From contig NZ_CP058601.1 in assembly GCF_013402815.2 (NCBI RefSeq), positions 434,001-498,000 of the forward strand: a stretch of 64,000 nt of DNA. Reading direction: 5' to 3'. Shown in pieces: positions 25,368 through 35,123 of the stretch. Below the pieces are notes generated by a model, which saw nothing but the letters and a program-made list of their open reading frames with translations, was not told where the DNA came from and ran no database searches. A program made the position numbers and the translations under genes. Each line of letters starts with the position of its first letter. Position 1 is the stretch's first letter. The DNA is from Natrinema halophilum. GTDB taxonomy: Archaea; Halobacteriota; Halobacteria; Halobacteriales; Natrialbaceae.

Positions 25368-26777
25368 GTGATCGTTCATTGGCACCGTCGGGATCTCCGT
25401 ACGACGGACAACCGCGGACTCGCACGAGCTGCGGCGACCGACGAGCCGGTCGTCCCGCTATTCGTTTTCGATCCAACCGTTCTCGAATACGCTTCGCCCG
25501 TCCGCATCGCATGTTTGTGCGAGGCTCTCGAGGCGCTCCGGATGCGATACCGGGAACTCGGGAGCGATCTCGTCGTCGTCGAGGGTGAGGCGAGCGGAGC
25601 CGTGCCACGAATCGCCGCTGAGTACGACGCATCGAGGGTCGTCTGGAATGCCGATTACAGCGGCCTCGCACGTGACCGCGACCGAGCGGTGCGCGCCGCG
25701 CTTGAGGACGCTTTCGTTACGTATGAGTCGGTTCACGACGCGGTTCATCACGAACCGGGCACGATTACGCCGAATCAGGGTGACCACTACTCGGTGTTTT
25801 CTTACTTCTGGAAGAAGTGGCGAGACAGGGACAAACGGGATCCTGTCGATGAACCCGATGCGGACGATCTCGCGGACGTGACGGGTGACCCGCTTCCGAC
25901 GCTCGACGATCTCGAATTCGACGAACCGGACGCGACGCCCCAGCCCGTAACCATGGCGGCCGCACGCGATCGGGTCGCCGACTTTTGCTCCGGGCAGATC
26001 TATCGATACGCCGACGAACGCGAGTATCCAGCTGCTACGGGGACGTCGCGTCTTTCACCACACCTCAAGTGGGGGACGATCGGCCCGCGGGTGCTGTACG
26101 CGGCGACCGAGCGAGCCGTCGCCGAAACGGACTCCGACGGGGACCGCGAGAGCGTCCGCGAGTTCCAGCGCCAGCTCGCCTGGCGGGAGTTCTACGTACA
26201 CGTTCTGGCGTTCAATCCGGAGATAGTCTCCGACAACTTCAGCGGCTATGCGAACGACATCGAGTGGCGCGACGATCCAACCGCGCTCGAGGCGTGGAAG
26301 GCCGGCGAGACGGGATATCCGATCGTCGATGCTGGGATGCGTCAGCTCCGAGAGGAGGGCTGGATGCACAATCGCGTTCGCATGCTGGTCGCCTCGTTTC
26401 TAACCAAAGACCTCCTGCTCGACTGGCGCCTGGGGTACGACTGGTTCCGGCAACTACTCGCTGATCACGACACCGCGAGCGACGTCGGCGGTTGGCAATG
26501 GGCGGCGTCGACCGGCACGGACGCTCAGCCGTACTTTCGCGTGTTCAACCCCCTGAAACAGGGTGGCGAGTACGATCCGGACGCCAAGTACGTTCGCGAA
26601 TACGTCGCCGAACTGTCCGACGTACCGACTGATGCAATCCACGGGTGGCACGACCTCGAGTCGGCCGAACGAGAACGACTCGCCCCAGAATACCCGGCTC
26701 CGATCGTCGATCATGCCGCTCGACGAATCCAAGCGATCGAAATGTTCGAGCGAGCTCGAGGCGAGACGCCCGAGTAA
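25368..26777 (+). CDS. phr: Deoxyribodipyrimidine photolyase (cryptochrome/photolyase family)
   Basis: This 469-residue flavoprotein splits cyclobutane pyrimidine dimers using light. The N-terminal antenna domain begins VIVHWHRRDLRTTDNRGL. The FAD-binding domain shows TSRLSPHLKWGTI, FQRQLAWREFYVHVL, GYPIVDAGMRQLREEGWMHN and WQWAASTGTDAQPYFRVFNP, all class I photolyase signatures. The GTG at 25368 is the only start that gives a normal N-terminus; an in-frame ATG at 25251 would add 39 unrelated residues. Strong light in saline ponds makes this gene nearly universal in haloarchaea. Confidence 0.93.
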   Translation: MIVHWHRRDLRTTDNRGLARAAATDEPVVPLFVFDPTVLEYASPVRIACLCEALEALRMRYRELGSDLVVVEGEASGAVPRIAAEYDASRVVWNADYSGLARDRDRAVRAALEDAFVTYESVHDAVHHEPGTITPNQGDHYSVFSYFWKKWRDRDKRDPVDEPDADDLADVTGDPLPTLDDLEFDEPDATPQPVTMAAARDRVADFCSGQIYRYADEREYPAATGTSRLSPHLKWGTIGPRVLYAATERAVAETDSDGDRESVREFQRQLAWREFYVHVLAFNPEIVSDNFSGYANDIEWRDDPTALEAWKAGETGYPIVDAGMRQLREEGWMHNRVRMLVASFLTKDLLLDWRLGYDWFRQLLADHDTASDVGGWQWAASTGTDAQPYFRVFNPLKQGGEYDPDAKYVREYVAELSDVPTDAIHGWHDLESAERERLAPEYPAPIVDHAARRIQAIEMFERARGETPE

Positions 26778-26864
26778 TGCGTTTCTGCACGATATATTAC
26801 CAGCGTTTATCAGATTGGGATATTTGCCATCACCCTTATCCGCTAGACTATTCTAGACGATAGT

Positions 26865-27173
26865 ATGTCCTCACAGGACGACCTATCGCCCACCGATGGT
26901 TCGGTTCCACCGTCCCGGGCCATCGTCGAGTCAATCGCTGTGCACGAGGGCGTCGATGTGACTGCGATCGAACCCCCGGCGTACGACCCGTTGTTTACGG
27001 TCGTCAACCCCGAGGCACTCGATGAACTGTTCCGGACGACCGGCGATACCGCCAGTAACGTGGTTGTAACGCTCGAGTACGAGGGGTACGAGATTGTCGT
27101 CCGTAACGGAACAGATGTCGAAGTTCGGGAACAGTCGTCGAGCGACTCGGTCAACAATCCCATCGAGGAGTAA
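26865..27173 (+). CDS. HalOD1 output-domain protein
   Basis: This 102-residue protein resembles the HalOD1 domain, a haloarchaeal output module of signal-transduction proteins. Segments are IVESIAVHEGVDVTAIEPPAY, FTVVNPEALDELF and VTLEYEGYEIVVRNGTDVEV. Here it stands alone without a receiver. The upstream TATA is weak (ATTCTAGACGATAGT, 10-30 bases before). The role is presumably signalling; the partner is unknown. Confidence 0.8.
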   Translation: MSSQDDLSPTDGSVPPSRAIVESIAVHEGVDVTAIEPPAYDPLFTVVNPEALDELFRTTGDTASNVVVTLEYEGYEIVVRNGTDVEVREQSSSDSVNNPIEE

Positions 27174-27225
27174 TCGACACGGGATTTACACGCGGTGATC
27201 GCACTGCTTTAACTGTGTGCGGACG

Positions 27226-28194
27226 TCAGTCGGTCCAGTATGCTTCGTCTGGTCGCGTTTCGAATACCGCCCGTTCGAGCAGATCGATCGCCTTCTCGAG
27301 CCCTTCGCAGGAACTGGTCAGCGAGTCTTCGTGTTCGATGCTCATCGTGCCGTCGTAGCCGACCATCCTGAGCGTCGAAACGATGTCCTTCCAGTGGGAT
27401 TCATCGTGACCGTACCCGACGGTCCGGAACAGCCACGATCGGTTCGGCTCGTCTTGATACGACGTCGTATCCAGGACGCCCTTCTCGCGGGACTGTGCCT
27501 CGTAGATCATGGTATCTTTGGCGTGTACGTGATGGATCGCATCCCGCTCACCCAGATAACGGATCGCATCGGTGATCGTGATACCCTGCCAGTATAGATG
27601 GGAGGGATCGAAGTTCGATCCGATCCGTTTACCGGTCTCCTCTCGGAGTCGCGCCATCCCGTGTGGCTCGTAGATCAGCATGTTCGGGTGCATCTCGATC
27701 GCGACGTCCACCTCGTGGTCGTCGGCGTAGTCGGCGATCTCGCTCCAGTACTCGATAGCTCGTTCCCACTGGTAGTCGAGGGCCTCGTCGTGTTCGGGCG
27801 GCCAAGGTGCCGTGATCCAGTTTGGCACCTCGTCGTCCGGACTGCCGGCCGGGAGGCCCGAAAAACAGGTGACTGCGTCGACCTCGAGCTGGGCGGCCAG
27901 CCGTATCGCCTCGCGGAGTTCGGTGTCCGACCGCGTCGCCCGTTCTTCGTCGGGATGGAGCGGGTTGTTGTGGGTAGCCAGCGCGCTAATGTGCATATCG
28001 TATTCGTCGAGCAGATCGCGTAGCTCGGCCTGTTCGCTCTCATCGTCGAGGTATTCGGATCGGACGAGGTGGTCCTGTCCCGGATGGCCGCCGACGCCCG
28101 GTTCTATCGCGCTGACGCCTTGCTCGTCGAGATATGGCAGCGCACTCTCGAGCGGTTCGTCGGCGAGTGGCGGGGTGTGAACGCCGATATCCAT
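27226..28194 (-). CDS. Sugar phosphate isomerase/epimerase-like TIM-barrel protein
   Basis: This 322-residue protein has the xylose-isomerase-like TIM barrel. Probable metal ligands are Glu in AIEMHPNML, Asp and His in NFDPSHLYW, His in HHVHAKD and Glu in MSIEHED. Members isomerise or epimerise sugars and inositols. It lies just downstream of an oxidoreductase and a sugar ABC importer on the same strand, so a step in catabolism of the imported sugar or polyol is likely. The exact substrate is not visible. Confidence 0.88.
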   Translation of the reverse strand: MDIGVHTPPLADEPLESALPYLDEQGVSAIEPGVGGHPGQDHLVRSEYLDDESEQAELRDLLDEYDMHISALATHNNPLHPDEERATRSDTELREAIRLAAQLEVDAVTCFSGLPAGSPDDEVPNWITAPWPPEHDEALDYQWERAIEYWSEIADYADDHEVDVAIEMHPNMLIYEPHGMARLREETGKRIGSNFDPSHLYWQGITITDAIRYLGERDAIHHVHAKDTMIYEAQSREKGVLDTTSYQDEPNRSWLFRTVGYGHDESHWKDIVSTLRMVGYDGTMSIEHEDSLTSSCEGLEKAIDLLERAVFETRPDEAYWTD

Positions 28195-28245
28195 GGGAGA
28201 TGCGACGACAGCCGGGGAAATAAAACGGGTGCAGGAACCGGTCGA

Positions 28246-28491
28246 TCAATCCCTGATCGTCAGAACGCCGTCGTTGACGGCCACGTCGCTCGCATCCGCC
28301 GGAACGTCGAACTCGAATTGCCTTTCATCGACGGTGACGATCGCCGTTCCTCCGACGACGTCGACCGACGGTTCGCCGGCAATTGGGCCGAAATCGACGG
28401 CGATGATGCTTTCGTCTTCGTACTCTCGGTTGCTGATCGCGATGTCATCCTGGCCGCTCACCGCATCTTCCAGTTCGGGTGGGGTTTCCAT
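28246..28491 (-). CDS. Small Hsp20-like beta protein
   Basis: This 81-residue acidic protein has a beta-strand pattern ending FEFDVPADASDVAVNDGVLT, which recalls the alpha-crystallin/Hsp20 fold in a compact haloarchaeal form. The ATG at 28491 begins METPPELEDAV; a longer frame to 28554 adds unrelated residues. A chaperone-like role would be inference only. It sits between two sugar-metabolism genes on the same strand. Confidence 0.65.
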   Translation of the reverse strand: METPPELEDAVSGQDDIAISNREYEDESIIAVDFGPIAGEPSVDVVGGTAIVTVDERQFEFDVPADASDVAVNDGVLTIRD

Positions 28492-28766
28492 GGACGGACC
28501 TACGCGGCACCCGTCCGTAAACGTCGTGCACGAAACTGCTCCTTCGAACGCCACCGGCCGGAACGGCCGATATCACGACATTTTCCCGAGTCCTGTCTAC
28601 CGCCGTCCCGTGGTGCGAACGGCGTCGATCGAAAGACGATGTCTTTCGGACGACGTCGGCAGCCATCAGGGGGCGTGGACGCCCCGACCGCCCGAGCGGA
28701 ACACTCGTTTCTGTGATTCTCCGCCTTCCACAGTGATTTGTCGCCTCTTTCTCCCGTGAGAAGCAC

Positions 28767-29834
28767 TCACTCGTCGATCGTAATCGTTCGGCCTTCCTCG
28801 CTCGAGTCGTAGATAGCACCGATGACTGATTGGACGGTAAGCGCCTCCTCGACGGTACTTCCCCCGTCTTGCTTTCCGAGGATTCGGTCGAAAAACGCCC
28901 GCTGTTCGTCCGAGTGCGTATCGTTCTGGCGCGTTTCGATGGTCGTATCCTCGAGGTGGTCGGCACCGGCTTTGCTCGCAGAATAGATGGAGAGATCTCC
29001 CTCGAGGAGGTCGAACCGGGCCGCCGCATCGGTCCCGCGGGCGATGAATTCGTGGGTTGCAGGCCGGTTCGTTGCCCACGCAACCTCGAGCGAAATCGTT
29101 CGGTTTTCCGCACAACGGATGAAGGCGGTGGCGGAATCGTCGACGTCGAACCCATCCGGGCCAGCGTCGTCGGCCCACATGTCGAGGTAGGCGTATTCCT
29201 CGCGGCTTCCGAACTCGCTGCGGGTGACGCCGCTTACTTCCGTAACGTCGGGGTAATCGAGCAGATACAGTGCGAGGTCGATTGCGTGGACCCCGAGATC
29301 GATTAGCGCCCCGCCGCCCGCGATCTGGCGGCGGGTGAACCACGATCCCCGTCCGGGGATCCCTCGCCGCCGGACGTAGTTCGCCTCGATGTGGGAGACG
29401 GTTCCGAGGGCGCCCCTATCCATCCTGTTTTTGACAATTTCGACGGTGTTCGCGAATCGGTTGTTAAACCCTACCATGGAGAACCCGTTCGACTGCTCGG
29501 CAGCGTCGGCGATCCGCTGTGCGCTCTCTATCGAGTGGCCCAGCGGCTTCTCGAGCAAGACGTGGAGGTCCTGTTCGAACGCGTCGACCGCGTACTTCTC
29601 GTGATACTTGTTCGGCGTTGTGATGATAACGGCGTCGATGGTATCGTACAGTTCCTGATGGTCGTCGTAAACGTCAACGTCGTACCGGCGGGCAAATCGC
29701 GTCCTCGCTTCGGCGGCGACGTCCATCCCACCGGCGAGTGTCACGCCGAGATCGACGAGCCTCTCGGCGTGGTACTGGCCGATGTTGCCGAGGCCAACGA
29801 TGCCGGTTTCGATGTCGGATCGATCTCGCATCAT
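28767..29834 (-). CDS. Gfo/Idh/MocA family oxidoreductase
   Basis: The 355-residue enzyme has an N-terminal NAD(P)-binding Rossmann domain (GIVGLGNIGQYHAERL) and the family EKPLGHSIESAQ motif near residue 95. The C-terminal half carries the substrate-site GGGALIDLGVHAIDLALYL with the likely catalytic Asp and His. Such enzymes oxidise the hydroxyl of sugars, inositols or related compounds. The upstream sugar ABC importer and the downstream TIM-barrel isomerase suggest a pathway of dehydrogenation followed by isomerisation. Two consecutive ATGs (29834 and 29831) are possible starts. Confidence 0.9.
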   Translation of the reverse strand: MMRDRSDIETGIVGLGNIGQYHAERLVDLGVTLAGGMDVAAEARTRFARRYDVDVYDDHQELYDTIDAVIITTPNKYHEKYAVDAFEQDLHVLLEKPLGHSIESAQRIADAAEQSNGFSMVGFNNRFANTVEIVKNRMDRGALGTVSHIEANYVRRRGIPGRGSWFTRRQIAGGGALIDLGVHAIDLALYLLDYPDVTEVSGVTRSEFGSREEYAYLDMWADDAGPDGFDVDDSATAFIRCAENRTISLEVAWATNRPATHEFIARGTDAAARFDLLEGDLSIYSASKAGADHLEDTTIETRQNDTHSDEQRAFFDRILGKQDGGSTVEEALTVQSVIGAIYDSSEEGRTITIDE

Positions 29835-29987
29835 GTAACTGTGATCATGGTCGTCTGCGATGGTCTCGAATCGGTCAAATACACCCCTCCTCTAGCTATA
29901 GTAGAGCTTTTCGCTCGAGCGACTTCCGTCCATCGCCGACCGAAACAGATCGGCCCGAGAACGGCCTGGCCGGTAGCATCGTACGAC

Positions 29988-31172
29988 TCAGTCGGCTTCT
30001 GACCTGGTTGTACCAGGCTCTCCGCTCGGTAGATCTGTCAGACCGTGGACCAGCGCATCGCCCGTGGCCGAATCGAATAGGTGTATCTTCGACCGGTCGA
30101 GCACGACCTCGACGTCCTGTTCCGCCTCGATTTCCGTGTCGGGAGTGACACTCATCAGTAACTGGTTCGGCGACGTGGCGGGATCTTCTTCCATCGATCC
30201 TGCTGCGCCTTCGGAAAGCAGGAGGTAGATGAACACCTCGTCACCCATCGGTTCGAGCACGTCCGTGCGGGCGTCGATCGGACTCGTTGCGGAGGCGAGC
30301 GAGTCCGCGTACCTGGTAAGGTGGACGTCCTCTGGTCTAACGCCCAGTGTGACGGCGTCGCCGACAGACAGACTCTGGAGACGTGTCGGATCGAGCTCCA
30401 CGGTGAAGTTTCTCGTCTCGAGACCGTCCTCGACCAGTTCTCCCTCGATGAAGTTCATCGATGGCGAGCCGATAAACCCGGCGACGAACAGGTTCGCCGG
30501 TTGATTGTAACAGGTCAGTGGGGGGGCGATCTGCTGGAGTCTCCCGTCGTTGAGGACGGCGATCCGGTTGGACATCGTCATCGCCTCGGCCTGGTCGTGG
30601 GTGACGTAGATGATCGTAGTCCCCAGCTCCCGGTGGAGGCGCTGGAGCTCGGTCCGCATGTGGACCCGTAGCTTCGCGTCTAAGTTGGCCAGCGGCTCGT
30701 CCATCAGGAAGACGTCGGGATTCCGTACGATCGCGCGGGCGATCGCGACTCGCTGGCGCTGGCCGCCGGACATCTCGTCGGGCATGCGATCGAGCATCCC
30801 CTCGAGCTGGACGATGTCGGCGGCTTGCTCGACGCGTCGACGGACCTCTTCGTCGTCGTACTTGCGAAGTCGAAGCCCGAACGAGATGTTCTCGTAGACG
30901 TCCATGTGCGGGAACAGCGCGATGTTCTGGAAGACCATCGCGACGCCTCGATCCTTCGGCGCGAGGTTCGTCACGTCGTCGTCGCCGATGTACACGCGCC
31001 CCTCGGTCGGCTGTGTGAGCCCGGCGACCGCTTCCATCGTCGTCGACTTCCCACAGCCAGAGGGACCGACGAAGGTGACGAATTCCCCGTCTTCGATCTC
31101 CATACTTACGTCGTCGACCGCGGTGACGTCATCGTAGCGTTTCGTTACGTTCTCGAGTCGTACTCGTGCCAT
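29988..31172 (-). CDS. Sugar ABC transporter ATP-binding protein, UgpC/MalK-like
   Basis: The 394-residue ATPase shows Walker A GPSGCGKST, signature MSGGQRQRV, Walker B VFLMDEPLANLDA and switch YVTHDQAEAM. Its C-terminal half (about residues 235-375) is an OB/TOBE domain with GVRPEDVHL, as in MalK-type ATPases that serve two sugar permeases. It lies four bases after the MalG-type gene and completes the transporter. It may also exchange regulatory contacts through the TOBE domain. Confidence 0.93.
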   Translation of the reverse strand: MARVRLENVTKRYDDVTAVDDVSMEIEDGEFVTFVGPSGCGKSTTMEAVAGLTQPTEGRVYIGDDDVTNLAPKDRGVAMVFQNIALFPHMDVYENISFGLRLRKYDDEEVRRRVEQAADIVQLEGMLDRMPDEMSGGQRQRVAIARAIVRNPDVFLMDEPLANLDAKLRVHMRTELQRLHRELGTTIIYVTHDQAEAMTMSNRIAVLNDGRLQQIAPPLTCYNQPANLFVAGFIGSPSMNFIEGELVEDGLETRNFTVELDPTRLQSLSVGDAVTLGVRPEDVHLTRYADSLASATSPIDARTDVLEPMGDEVFIYLLLSEGAAGSMEEDPATSPNQLLMSVTPDTEIEAEQDVEVVLDRSKIHLFDSATGDALVHGLTDLPSGEPGTTRSEAD

Positions 31173-31176
31173 TGTC

Positions 31177-32238
31177 TTACTCTTTGAGTGCGCCCGCGGT
31201 GAGCCCGCTGACGATCTTTTCCTGTGCGATGACCACGAGAATCGCGACGGGGATCACCCCGAGGATGCTCGCTGCGGCCATGAGGTTGTACAACACCTGG
31301 TACTGGCCCTGATAGGCCAGGATGCCGTCGAGTATCGGTGCCCAGTTTTCGGGCTGACCGTCCGTCATGAGAAACGAGAAGAAGAACTCGTTGTAGACCG
31401 CGATGAAGGTCAACACGCCCGCAGTGGCTACGCCGGGTGCCGACAGGGGAATGATGACCCGGAACAGCGCGCCCAGACGAGTCGTTCCCTCGACGCGCGC
31501 GGCGTCCTCCAGACCGTCGGGAATCTGTCCATAGAACGTCGTCAGAATGAAGATCGCGAGCGGCATGAAGATGGCCGACAGTGGCGTCACGAGGGCGAAC
31601 GGCGTGTTGTAGAGGGTTCCGTCGCCGGTGATCGGTCTGAGGAACGCGAAGGAGGTATTGAAGAGGTCGTTCAGCGGAATGAAGAAGGCCGCCGGTGGGA
31701 AAAAGGAAATAACCAGTACCAGCAGCATGAGCGGCGTTCGGCCGGGGAACTGGAGGCGGCCGAAGGCGTAGCCGGCGAGGCTGGCGATGACGAGGACGAC
31801 GATGGTCGACCCGAGCGCGATCACGAAGCTGTTGAACATGTACACGTGGAAGGGGATGACCTGGAACACTTCCACGAACGCGCCGGGATTGAAGCCGTTC
31901 GGCGTGAAGACGATGTCCTGAAGCTGCCCTTCCGGCGTCAGTGCGACCATCAGCAGCCAGTAGAACGGGAACAGCGTCGTGAAGAGGAAGAAGATCGCCG
32001 CTACGTAGAACATCGCGCGGTACACCCGCTCAGGGTGGGAGATGGAATTGGCCGCCCACTGCTGGAGCGGGCCGCGGTCGAGTTCCGCGTCGCGGTCGTC
32101 CTCGAGGACCGTGGTCCCGCCGTCGGGTCGGTGAAGCGTCGGATCACGTGGCGGATCACCTCCGCCGTCGCCGATACCGTCAGTGTCGTTCGATTCTGTG
32201 TCGTTCGTCGGATCAGTGGAATCGTTTCGATCAGGCAT
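31177..32238 (-). CDS. Carbohydrate ABC transporter permease, MalG-like
   Basis: The 353-residue membrane protein has an unusually long acidic N-terminal tail (about 75 residues rich in Asp, Asn, Gly and Thr) before the first helix. The six-helix permease core ends with the EAA loop [19 protein letters not shown], the coupling site for the ATPase, and the typical KIVSGLTAGALKE end. The start overlaps the upstream permease stop by one base (TGATG). It forms the channel with the MalF-type partner. Confidence 0.92.
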   Translation of the reverse strand: MPDRNDSTDPTNDTESNDTDGIGDGGGDPPRDPTLHRPDGGTTVLEDDRDAELDRGPLQQWAANSISHPERVYRAMFYVAAIFFLFTTLFPFYWLLMVALTPEGQLQDIVFTPNGFNPGAFVEVFQVIPFHVYMFNSFVIALGSTIVVLVIASLAGYAFGRLQFPGRTPLMLLVLVISFFPPAAFFIPLNDLFNTSFAFLRPITGDGTLYNTPFALVTPLSAIFMPLAIFILTTFYGQIPDGLEDAARVEGTTRLGALFRVIIPLSAPGVATAGVLTFIAVYNEFFFSFLMTDGQPENWAPILDGILAYQGQYQVLYNLMAAASILGVIPVAILVVIAQEKIVSGLTAGALKE

Positions 32239-33335
32239 CAGTACATTCCTCCTTCGGTGTCACGGAAGAGCAGTACGTAGATCGAGATGATCAGGCCGAT
32301 GACGAGCGCCGTCGCGAAGGCGACGGCGGCGGCCGTCGCGAAAATTCGGGTCCCGCCGAACATCGCCTCGACGACCAGACACGTAAGCGACGGGACCGTC
32401 GTACAGCCGGCGGTCGACTCGATCAGGCCGAACACCCGCATCGCGTCCATCGTGCGGAACAGCATCGCGACCAGCAACGCCGGCATCACCAGCGGGAGCG
32501 TTATCATCTTGAACCGCTGCCACGGCGAGGCCCCTGCCACACGTGCGACGTCGTACAGACTTCGGTCGATGCTTTGGAGTCCGGCCAGGATCAGCAGCGC
32601 CATGAACGCCGACGACTTCCAGATGTCGGCCACGAGGATGATGATGAAGGCGTCCCTGCTGTTCGCGAGCGGTGTCGCGCTAAAGATGCCGAGACTCTGC
32701 ATGAGGTCGGAGCCGAACCCGACTGTCGGCTGGAACAACAGGAAGAAGATCATCCCCTGAATGACGATCGGGACTGCCCACGGAAGGATGATTGCGACGC
32801 GGACCCAGCGTCGGCCTCTGAAATCCTGGTCGAGCACGTATGCTTGCCCGAACCCAATCACCGTCTCGAGGACGACGCTGATAACTGCGAACGCGAGCGT
32901 GACGAAAAGCGCCTGCTGGAAGAACTGAGTCCCGAGTTCGACGAAGGGAAACGACGACGTCAGCCCCACGTCGAGGAACTGCCGGGCCAGCCGGGCGTTG
33001 CCGGTGAGGATGTCGACGTAGTTTTCGACGCCCACGAACGCACCGAGCGGATCTATGCCACGCGTCTGGTCGGCGCGCAACGACATGACGAACGTTCGGA
33101 GCAGCGGGTAGAACGCGATCAGCGCTAGCAGCGCGAACGCGGGAAGCAACAGGAGGTACGCGTAGGCCGCCTCGCTCAGGTTCTCCATCCAGTTGATGAC
33201 TGCGTTGCCGGTCCGATCGCGCTCTCTGCTCCTTTCCATGTCACCACCGGTCAACGTCCCGCCATCGGTGATCGTTTCGGCGCCGGTCTCCGGTTCGGCG
33301 CCGGACTGCGCCCCGTCGGTTGGCTCAGTTGTCAT
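32238..33335 (-). CDS. Carbohydrate ABC transporter permease, MalF-like
   Basis: This 365-residue permease has a polar N-terminal tail and about seven hydrophobic helices. Its EAA-like loop is SIDRSLYDVARVAGASPWQR near residue 255, followed by ITLPLVMPALLVAM. It overlaps the solute-binding-protein gene by 11 bases upstream and the MalG-type gene by one base downstream, so the four transporter genes are clearly one operon. Confidence 0.92.
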   Translation of the reverse strand: MTTEPTDGAQSGAEPETGAETITDGGTLTGGDMERSRERDRTGNAVINWMENLSEAAYAYLLLLPAFALLALIAFYPLLRTFVMSLRADQTRGIDPLGAFVGVENYVDILTGNARLARQFLDVGLTSSFPFVELGTQFFQQALFVTLAFAVISVVLETVIGFGQAYVLDQDFRGRRWVRVAIILPWAVPIVIQGMIFFLLFQPTVGFGSDLMQSLGIFSATPLANSRDAFIIILVADIWKSSAFMALLILAGLQSIDRSLYDVARVAGASPWQRFKMITLPLVMPALLVAMLFRTMDAMRVFGLIESTAGCTTVPSLTCLVVEAMFGGTRIFATAAAVAFATALVIGLIISIYVLLFRDTEGGMY

Positions 33336-34794
33336 TCGTTTGTACCTCCGCTTCGCTCTGTTTGAGTTCGGTCGCGAGGTCGTTCATCGCCGACGTCGGC
33401 GATTGTTCGCCGCGGTAGGCCGAATTCACGGCCTGATAGATCAGAGCCGACTGCTCCGGCCAGAGATCGGTGGCCGGCCGGGGGATCGCGTTCTCGCTGG
33501 CCGACTGAACGACGTCGCCGTAGCGGGCGACGGGTCCGACCTCGTCCGTACTTGCCTCGGCGACCAGATCGAGGTTCGGCGGGAGGAACCCGCCGAGTTC
33601 GAAGATCGTGAGCATGACCTCCTCGTTGGCGAACGCCTCGAGGACCTGCAGGGCCTCCTCCGTGCGCTCCGAAAACGGGCTCACAGCGAGGTTCCAGCCG
33701 CCCAGCGCTGAAGCCGTTCCGCCGACGCCCTGATATTCGGCTTCTTGTTCGGAAACCGCGGACGGCGTCGTCATTACGCCGAGGTCCTCACCGAAGGCCT
33801 CCTCCGTTCCGGTCTCGGCGATCGCGTACGACCAGTTTCGGTTCGAGACGGCGTTACCCGCGGAAAACGGACTGAGTGATTCCTGTTCGGTCCACTGGAC
33901 GATCGCCGACGGACTGATCTGGGGGTACCCGTCCAGCGTGTTCTCCGATTCGCCCTCGATGAACGAGCGCATCATTCGGATCGCATCGATTGCGCGCTCG
34001 CCGTCGACGGTGATCGGGCGCTCGCCTGCGGTGAAAAGGTTGTTCGCCCCACCGTAGTATGCGCCTCCCCACGACGTCATCACCTCGTTGAACGTGCAAC
34101 AGGACAGCCCTTCGTAGGCGTTCGCTTGTGTAGTGTACCCGTAGCCCAGGTTGGCCTGGTCCCTCGCATCGCGGACAGCCGTGGAGAACTCCTCCCAACT
34201 CGGCGGATCCGTTCCCCAGCCGCCCGTATCGTATCCGGCGTCCGCTATGAGATCCTTTCGGTAGAGGGTAAACCCCAGATCGGGGAACAACGGGAGGGCG
34301 TGGAGGTCTCCGGTTTCCGGATGGCGAGCCGTCTCGAGGATGGCTCCGAGATAATTGTTGTTGACATATTCGAGTACGTCGTTCGGGAATTGGTCGGACA
34401 GGTTGACCGTTTGTTCGCGCAGGATAAAGGGGACCGTCCAACCGCTGTCCATCATGTGAATATCGGGCGGGGAGCGGCCCGCCTCCAGCGCGGACTGGGC
34501 TGTCTGCATCCGCGTTGCTGAGTCGCTGACGACTGTCTGGATCTCGACGCGGATGTCTTCGTCCAGACCGGCCTCCCACAGCGCTTTCTGAATCGAGGAT
34601 TTGTCGCCGCCGCTATGCATGATCCCCGCGATATCCGAGGCGGCGGTCATCACCACCGTCCCCGGCTTGCGCCCCCGAGCGAGGCAACCGGTGACGGCGA
34701 TGGACCCGACCGCTGCCGATGCCGCCGTGGTTTTCAGAAGGGACCGACGTCCGAGGCGAGGGCGGTCACGTCGACCGGCGATATCGCGTCCCAT
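33325..34794 (-). CDS. Extracellular sugar-binding lipoprotein of ABC importer
   Basis: The 489-residue precursor has a twin-arginine signal (LGRRSLLKTTAA) and a lipobox ending VTGC, so it is a Tat-exported lipoprotein anchored outside the cell. The mature domain is a type 1 solute-binding protein: PPDIHMMDSGWTVPFI, LHALPLFPDLGFTLYRKDL and a later ALGGWNLAVSPFSE are typical. It delivers a sugar or oligosaccharide to the downstream permeases. ATG at 34794 was preferred to the GTG at 34800. A TTTATTACC element lies about 30-40 bases upstream. Confidence 0.92.
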   Translation of the reverse strand: MGRDIAGRRDRPRLGRRSLLKTTAASAAVGSIAVTGCLARGRKPGTVVMTAASDIAGIMHSGGDKSSIQKALWEAGLDEDIRVEIQTVVSDSATRMQTAQSALEAGRSPPDIHMMDSGWTVPFILREQTVNLSDQFPNDVLEYVNNNYLGAILETARHPETGDLHALPLFPDLGFTLYRKDLIADAGYDTGGWGTDPPSWEEFSTAVRDARDQANLGYGYTTQANAYEGLSCCTFNEVMTSWGGAYYGGANNLFTAGERPITVDGERAIDAIRMMRSFIEGESENTLDGYPQISPSAIVQWTEQESLSPFSAGNAVSNRNWSYAIAETGTEEAFGEDLGVMTTPSAVSEQEAEYQGVGGTASALGGWNLAVSPFSERTEEALQVLEAFANEEVMLTIFELGGFLPPNLDLVAEASTDEVGPVARYGDVVQSASENAIPRPATDLWPEQSALIYQAVNSAYRGEQSPTSAMNDLATELKQSEAEVQTNDN

Positions 34795-35123
34795 GACCAC
34801 TGATCAGTGTACGTTCTAGAACTTAGTTTTTGGTAATAAATATTGTAATAAATGGAAACTGTCTGGATTTTGCGTACGTTACGCTGTGCCTGTCTACGGG
34901 CGCGTCAACCGCGACAACTTTGCACGCGTTCGTAACACTCTCACACTGGCGTACAATCCACTATTGCTTCCCGAGGGGTGGCAGCTGCCAGCAGACGAAC
35001 GATACGTCGGCGGTGAGAATTGTACTGGACCATCGCCACGACCGATTCATTTTCGGAATCGATACCGGAGCCGAAACGGATTCGAAACCGGGTACCATTA
35101 CCGATGGCAGCAGCAACAGAAGA
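34795..35123. promoter_or_regulatory. Promoter region of the sugar importer operon
   Basis: The gap of about 330 bp is AT-rich at 34820-34860, where TATTTATTACC on the minus strand is the likely TATA. No gene is credible in the remainder (34870-35123). Confidence 0.5.
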
